A DNA stretch of 32,312 nucleotides, from the NCBI GenBank assembly GCA_016649675.1, contig JAENXG010000003.1, forward strand, positions 1 to 32,312. The letters run 5' to 3'. Shown piece by piece: positions 28,615 to 32,312 of this stretch. The stretch comes from Methyloceanibacter sp. (lineage in GTDB: Bacteria; Pseudomonadota; Alphaproteobacteria; Rhizobiales; Methyloligellaceae). The notes below the pieces were generated by a model. The model was not told where the DNA came from. It saw only the letters and a list, made by a program, of their open reading frames with translations, and made no database searches. How positions within the stretch are numbered: position 1 is the stretch's first letter; the number at the start of each line of letters is the position of its first letter. A program made the translations under genes and the position numbers.

Positions 28615-28814
28615 TGTTGAAGACCATTAGGGGCCCGATAGGGTTCCTGGTCGTGGTCGGCGTGCTGACCTTCCTCAGCGTGCGCGTCGGGCTTGGCCGG
28701 CTTCCCGGTGACATCGTGGTCGATCAGGGAGGCTTCGTCGTCTATGTGCCGATCACGACCGCGGTCATTGTCAGCCTGTTGCTAGGCTTCGTCCTTTGGC
28801 TCGTGCGCCGCTAG
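28614..28814 (+). CDS. DUF2905 family small membrane protein
   Basis: 66 aa; GRLPGDIVVDQGGFVVYVPITTAVIVSLLLGFVLWLVRR. TGATG overlap with the upstream ORF. Confidence 0.85.
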   Translation: MLKTIRGPIGFLVVVGVLTFLSVRVGLGRLPGDIVVDQGGFVVYVPITTAVIVSLLLGFVLWLVRR

Positions 28815-29966
28815 CACCTCAGGTGCCAGCACCGTGACTTCGCCCTCTCTGATGGCAAGGGAAAGCTCCCCGCGCTTGAGCGCGAGCGCGTCGTCGCCGA
28901 ACAGCTTCTTGCGCCATCCCCGCAACACCGGCACATCGGTGTCGTCCGAGCGGGCGATCTCCTCCAGCTCGTCGCTCGTGGCGATCAGCTTCGGGGCCAC
29001 GCCGTGGCGCCCCGCCGTCGCCTTGAGCAGCACCCGCAACAGATCGACCACGGCCTGCGCCTCAGGCGGCATCGGCTCGCCCCGCTCGATGGGCGGGACG
29101 GTCTTGGGGTCGCGGTCGAGACCCCGCGACACGGCTTCGAGCACGGCGCGGCCGCGCATGGAGCGGGCAAAGCCGTTATGCAGGGTGCGCAGAGAGCCGA
29201 GATCCTCCACGTTGCGCGGCGCTTGGCTCGCAATGTCGTAAAGCGCCTCGTCCTTCAGGATGCGGGCGCGCGGAACGTCTTGCGTCTGCGCCTCGCGCTC
29301 GCGCCAGGCGGCAAGCTCCATGAGCACAGCAAGTTGTTTCGGCGTCTTGATGCGCATCTTGAGGCGCTTCCACGCCTGCTCGGGGTGCAACTCGTAGGTG
29401 GCTGGGTCGGTGAGCACCCCCATCTCCTCGTTCAGCCAGCTCTCCCGGCCCGACTCGTCGAGCTGGGCCTTCAGCTTGGGAAAGAGGTCGCGGAGATGGA
29501 GCACATCGCCCAGCGCATAGATGAGCTGGCGCTCGGAGAGGGGGCGCCGGCTCCAGTCGGTGAAGCGCGAGGTCTTGTCGAGGTTGCGATTGAGCAGCCG
29601 TTTCACCAGCATCGAATAGCTCACCGCCTCGCCGAAGCCGCACACCATGGCGGCGACCTGGGTGTCGAAGATGGGGTGCGGAATCACGCGAGCCAAATGA
29701 TGAACAATCTCAACATCCTGGCGTGCCGAGTGAAACACCTTTAGCACCCGCTCATTGACCATGAGCTCGAACAAGGGCGTGAGATCGAGGCCAGGTGCCA
29801 GGCTGTCGACGAGAACTTCGGCGCCCTCCGCCGCCATCTGAACGAGGCAGAGTTTCGGCCAGAAGGTCTGCTCGCGCATGAACTCGGTGTCGACCGCGAC
29901 AAACGGCGCGGAGCCGAGCCGGGAGCACGCCTCGGAGAGTTCTTCGTTACGGGAGATGAGGTTCAT
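28782..29966 (-). CDS. rnd: Ribonuclease D
   Basis: FVAVDTEFMREQTFWPKLCLVQMA; FHSARQDVEIV; YALGDVLHLRDLFPKL. Likely start MNLISRNEEL rather than 30032. Confidence 0.96.
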   Translation of the reverse strand: MNLISRNEELSEACSRLGSAPFVAVDTEFMREQTFWPKLCLVQMAAEGAEVLVDSLAPGLDLTPLFELMVNERVLKVFHSARQDVEIVHHLARVIPHPIFDTQVAAMVCGFGEAVSYSMLVKRLLNRNLDKTSRFTDWSRRPLSERQLIYALGDVLHLRDLFPKLKAQLDESGRESWLNEEMGVLTDPATYELHPEQAWKRLKMRIKTPKQLAVLMELAAWREREAQTQDVPRARILKDEALYDIASQAPRNVEDLGSLRTLHNGFARSMRGRAVLEAVSRGLDRDPKTVPPIERGEPMPPEAQAVVDLLRVLLKATAGRHGVAPKLIATSDELEEIARSDDTDVPVLRGWRKKLFGDDALALKRGELSLAIREGEVTVLAPEVLAAHEPKDEA

Positions 29967-30191
29967 AGGGGCCGGGTATAGCCCAAGCCCCGGCGCAAGG
30001 CCAAGGGCGCTAGGGCGCAAATATGCTGTCATACCGTTCTTTATCGCCTGAAGGTGAGGCAGCGATGACGCGCGAGCCGAGAAGGTGCGCCGCTCCCCGC
30101 AAGAACCGCCAGAGGACCTTGGCGTCCTTGTCCGCCCCGTCGGTCACCTTCTTGTGACGGTGATCAAGTCACTGGCAAACAAAGCCAATCG

Positions 30192-30383
30192 CTAGAGTCT
30201 GGCCTCGTGTGACGCTTTTGCCGGCTGAGCTGCCTGCTGCGCGACCGGGGTGGGGTGGTTGGAATAAACAGGGGAATGTACGAGCGAGGACATGAGCGAG
30301 AAGAGCGCCACCAGGGCCGCGACAGCCCACGCGGCAAGGGGTAGGCGCGTTCTTACCGGAAGCGTCTCGGGGATCTTAAGCAT
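30192..30383 (-). CDS. Putative small single-pass membrane protein (63 aa)
   Basis: MLKIPETLPVRTRLPLAAWAVAALVALFSLMSSLVHSPVYSNHPTPVAQQAAQPAKASHEARL; SD-like AGGGAG 7 nt upstream of the ATG; one clear hydrophobic helix; intergenic between rnd and aspS. Confidence 0.6.
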   Translation of the reverse strand: MLKIPETLPVRTRLPLAAWAVAALVALFSLMSSLVHSPVYSNHPTPVAQQAAQPAKASHEARL

Positions 30384-30542
30384 GTCAGGTCTCCCTCATC
30401 TGCCCTTAGGAGTGAAACGCCAGCCTCCCCGCTTCGTTCCTCTCTGCCCCGCTCGCCTTGACAAAAGAGGGCGTCCCATGCGCTCTTCCGCGGCACGCGC
30501 GAAACCCCCTCCTTGCCTTCGCCAAGGCCCCATTCCCAAGCC

Positions 30543-32312
30543 ATGCACGCCTATCGCACCCACACTTGCGGCGAGCTTCGCAAAGAGGACGTCGGCAAGA
30601 CCGTCCGCCTTTCGGGCTGGGTGCATCGTCTGCGTGATCATGGCGGGCTTCTCTTCATCGATCTCCGCGACCATTACGGCATCATCCAAGCCGTCGCCGA
30701 TCCGAAATCGCCGGCCTTCGCGGACGCTGAGAAACTGAAGCCGGAATGGGTGGTGCGCATCGACGGCGAGGTGGTCGCCCGCTCGCCCGAGACCGTCAAT
30801 CCCAACCTGCCCACGGGCGGGATCGAGGTCAGGATCAAGGCCCTCGAAGTCCTGTCGGAAGCCAAAGAGCTGCCGCTGCCGGTATTCGGCGAGCCCGACT
30901 ACCCAGAGGAGACGCGGCTCAAATATCGCTTCCTCGATCTCAGGCGCGAGAGCCTGCACAACAACATCATGAAGCGCCAGGCGATCATCTGGTCGTTGCG
31001 CCACCGCATGCGCGAGGCGGGCTTCTTCGAGTTTCAGACGCCAATCCTCACGGCCTCCTCGCCCGAAGGGGCGCGGGACTATCTCGTGCCCTCGCGCGTG
31101 CATCCCGGCAAGTTCTACGCGCTGCCGCAAGCGCCGCAGCAATTCAAGCAGCTCATCATGATTGCGGGCTTCGACCGATACTTCCAGATCGCACCCTGTT
31201 TCCGCGACGAGGACGCCCGCGCCGACCGCAGCCCTGGCGAGTTCTACCAGCTCGACCTCGAGATGAGCTTCGTCACGCAAGACGACGTGTTCGCGACCGT
31301 CGAGCCGATCCTGCGCGGGCTGTTCGAGGAGTTCGGCAGCGGCAAGCCCGTAACGCAAAAATTCCCGCACATCCCTTATGCCGAGGCGATGCGCAAATAC
31401 GGCACCGACAAGCCGGACCTGCGCAACCCGATCGAGATGGAAGACGCGACGGCGCATTTCAAAGGCTCGGGCTTCAAGGTCTTCGCCGGCATGATCGACA
31501 TGGACGTCAACACGCGGATCTGGGCGATCCCGGCCAAGGGCGGCGGCTCACGCGCCGTGTGCGACCGCATGAATGCCTGGGCGCAAGCCGAGGGGCAGCC
31601 GGGACTCGGCTATATTATCCTCCGGGACGGCGAGGGCGCCGGACCCATCGCCAAGAATATCGGCGCCGAGCGGACTGAAGCCATCCGCACCCAGCTTGGT
31701 CTTGGCGACGGCGATGCGGTGTTCTTCGTGGCCGGGCTGCCCAAGGAGATGGCGAGCTTCGCGGGCCTTGCCCGCACGCGCATTGGCACGGAGCTCGGGC
31801 TCGTCGCGCAAGACCAGTTCGCGTTCTGCTGGATCGTCGACTTCCCCATGTATGAGTGGAACGAGGAGGAGGGGCGGATCGATTTCTCCCACAATCCCTT
31901 CTCCATGCCGCAAGGCGGGCTCGAGGCGCTCGAGACCAAAGAGCCGGAGGACATCCTCGCCTACCAATATGATGTGGTCTGCAACGGCGTCGAACTCTCC
32001 TCCGGCGCGATTAGGAACCATAAGCCGGAGATCATGGAGAAGGCCTTCGCCATCGCCGGATACCCGAAGGAGGAGCTGGAGAAGCGCTTCGGCGGCATGC
32101 TGCGCGCGCTGCAATATGGCGCCCCGCCCCATGGCGGGATCGCGCCCGGCATCGACCGCATCGTCATGCTCTTATGCGGCGAGGAAAACCTCCGTCAGGT
32201 TGTGATGTTCCCCATGAATCAGCAGGCCGAAGACCTGCTCATGGGCGCGCCGTCGGAGGCCTCCCCCAAGCAGCTGAAAGAGCTGCATATCAAGCTCGAC
32301 CTGCCGAAAGCC
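30543..32312 (+). CDS. aspS: Aspartyl-tRNA synthetase, 3' end beyond window
   Basis: [49 protein letters not shown]...[24 protein letters not shown]...[14 protein letters not shown]. Frame open to the last base, so missing from the ORF track. Confidence 0.97.
   Translation, partial: MHAYRTHTCGELRKEDVGKTVRLSGWVHRLRDHGGLLFIDLRDHYGIIQAVADPKSPAFADAEKLKPEWVVRIDGEVVARSPETVNPNLPTGGIEVRIKALEVLSEAKELPLPVFGEPDYPEETRLKYRFLDLRRESLHNNIMKRQAIIWSLRHRMREAGFFEFQTPILTASSPEGARDYLVPSRVHPGKFYALPQAPQQFKQLIMIAGFDRYFQIAPCFRDEDARADRSPGEFYQLDLEMSFVTQDDVFATVEPILRGLFEEFGSGKPVTQKFPHIPYAEAMRKYGTDKPDLRNPIEMEDATAHFKGSGFKVFAGMIDMDVNTRIWAIPAKGGGSRAVCDRMNAWAQAEGQPGLGYIILRDGEGAGPIAKNIGAERTEAIRTQLGLGDGDAVFFVAGLPKEMASFAGLARTRIGTELGLVAQDQFAFCWIVDFPMYEWNEEEGRIDFSHNPFSMPQGGLEALETKEPEDILAYQYDVVCNGVELSSGAIRNHKPEIMEKAFAIAGYPKEELEKRFGGMLRALQYGAPPHGGIAPGIDRIVMLLCGEENLRQVVMFPMNQQAEDLLMGAPSEASPKQLKELHIKLDLPKA

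Noticed and set aside
30458-30486. TTGACA as a -35 box for aspS
   Set aside because: No convincing -10 hexamer at the right spacing (CGCTCT); a single hexamer is not enough to call a promoter.
30396-31457. 353-aa minus-strand ORF
   Set aside because: Antisense shadow of aspS, which is not in the ORF track because it runs off the window.
1-32312. CRISPR array, transposase/integrase, prophage, tRNA or rRNA genes
   Set aside because: No regularly spaced repeats, no mobile-element proteins and no recognisable tRNA/rRNA sequence seen on reading; tRNAscan-SE/Infernal would be decisive.

Overview
GC-rich chromosomal window that looks alphaproteobacterial, probably Hyphomicrobiales/Rhizobiales-like. 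This placement rests on gene content, the neighbourhoods TPR-bamB-der and purNM/DUF2066/CDP-OH-P/hdaA/ppk/ppx/rnd/aspS, and a palindromic repeat I recognise from that group. Most of it is ordinary housekeeping DNA. From left to right: a C-terminal CDS fragment; an O-methyltransferase-like plus alpha/beta-hydrolase pair (-); guaA; a D,D-carboxypeptidase (-); a ~0.6 kb hairpin-rich intergenic region; an isonitrile-hydratase-like DJ-1/PfpI gene interrupted by an in-frame TGA; DUF805; NnrU; panB; a TPR protein, bamB, der and holC; ndk; a frameshifted CorA/ZntB-like gene (-); a small hypothetical (-); a c-type cytochrome; a flavin reductase; a diguanylate cyclase (-); a cytochrome P450 (-); purN and purM (-); DUF2066; a CDP-alcohol phosphatidyltransferase; hdaA; ppk; ppx; a DnaJ protein, a CbpM/MerR-like protein and DUF2905; rnd (-); a small membrane protein (-); and aspS, which runs off the right edge and is absent from the ORF track. 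I found no CRISPR array, transposase, tRNA or rRNA, and no convincing undescribed multi-gene system. The items most worth a second look are: the nested-hairpin element at about 5153-5485; the TGA-interrupted and frameshifted genes; the perfect 22-bp tandem duplication over the panB translation start; the palindromic repeat abutting holC with a degenerate relative at 14193-14223; the 42-nt identical P-loop segments in der; and a methyltransferase that appears to lack the family's catalytic His.
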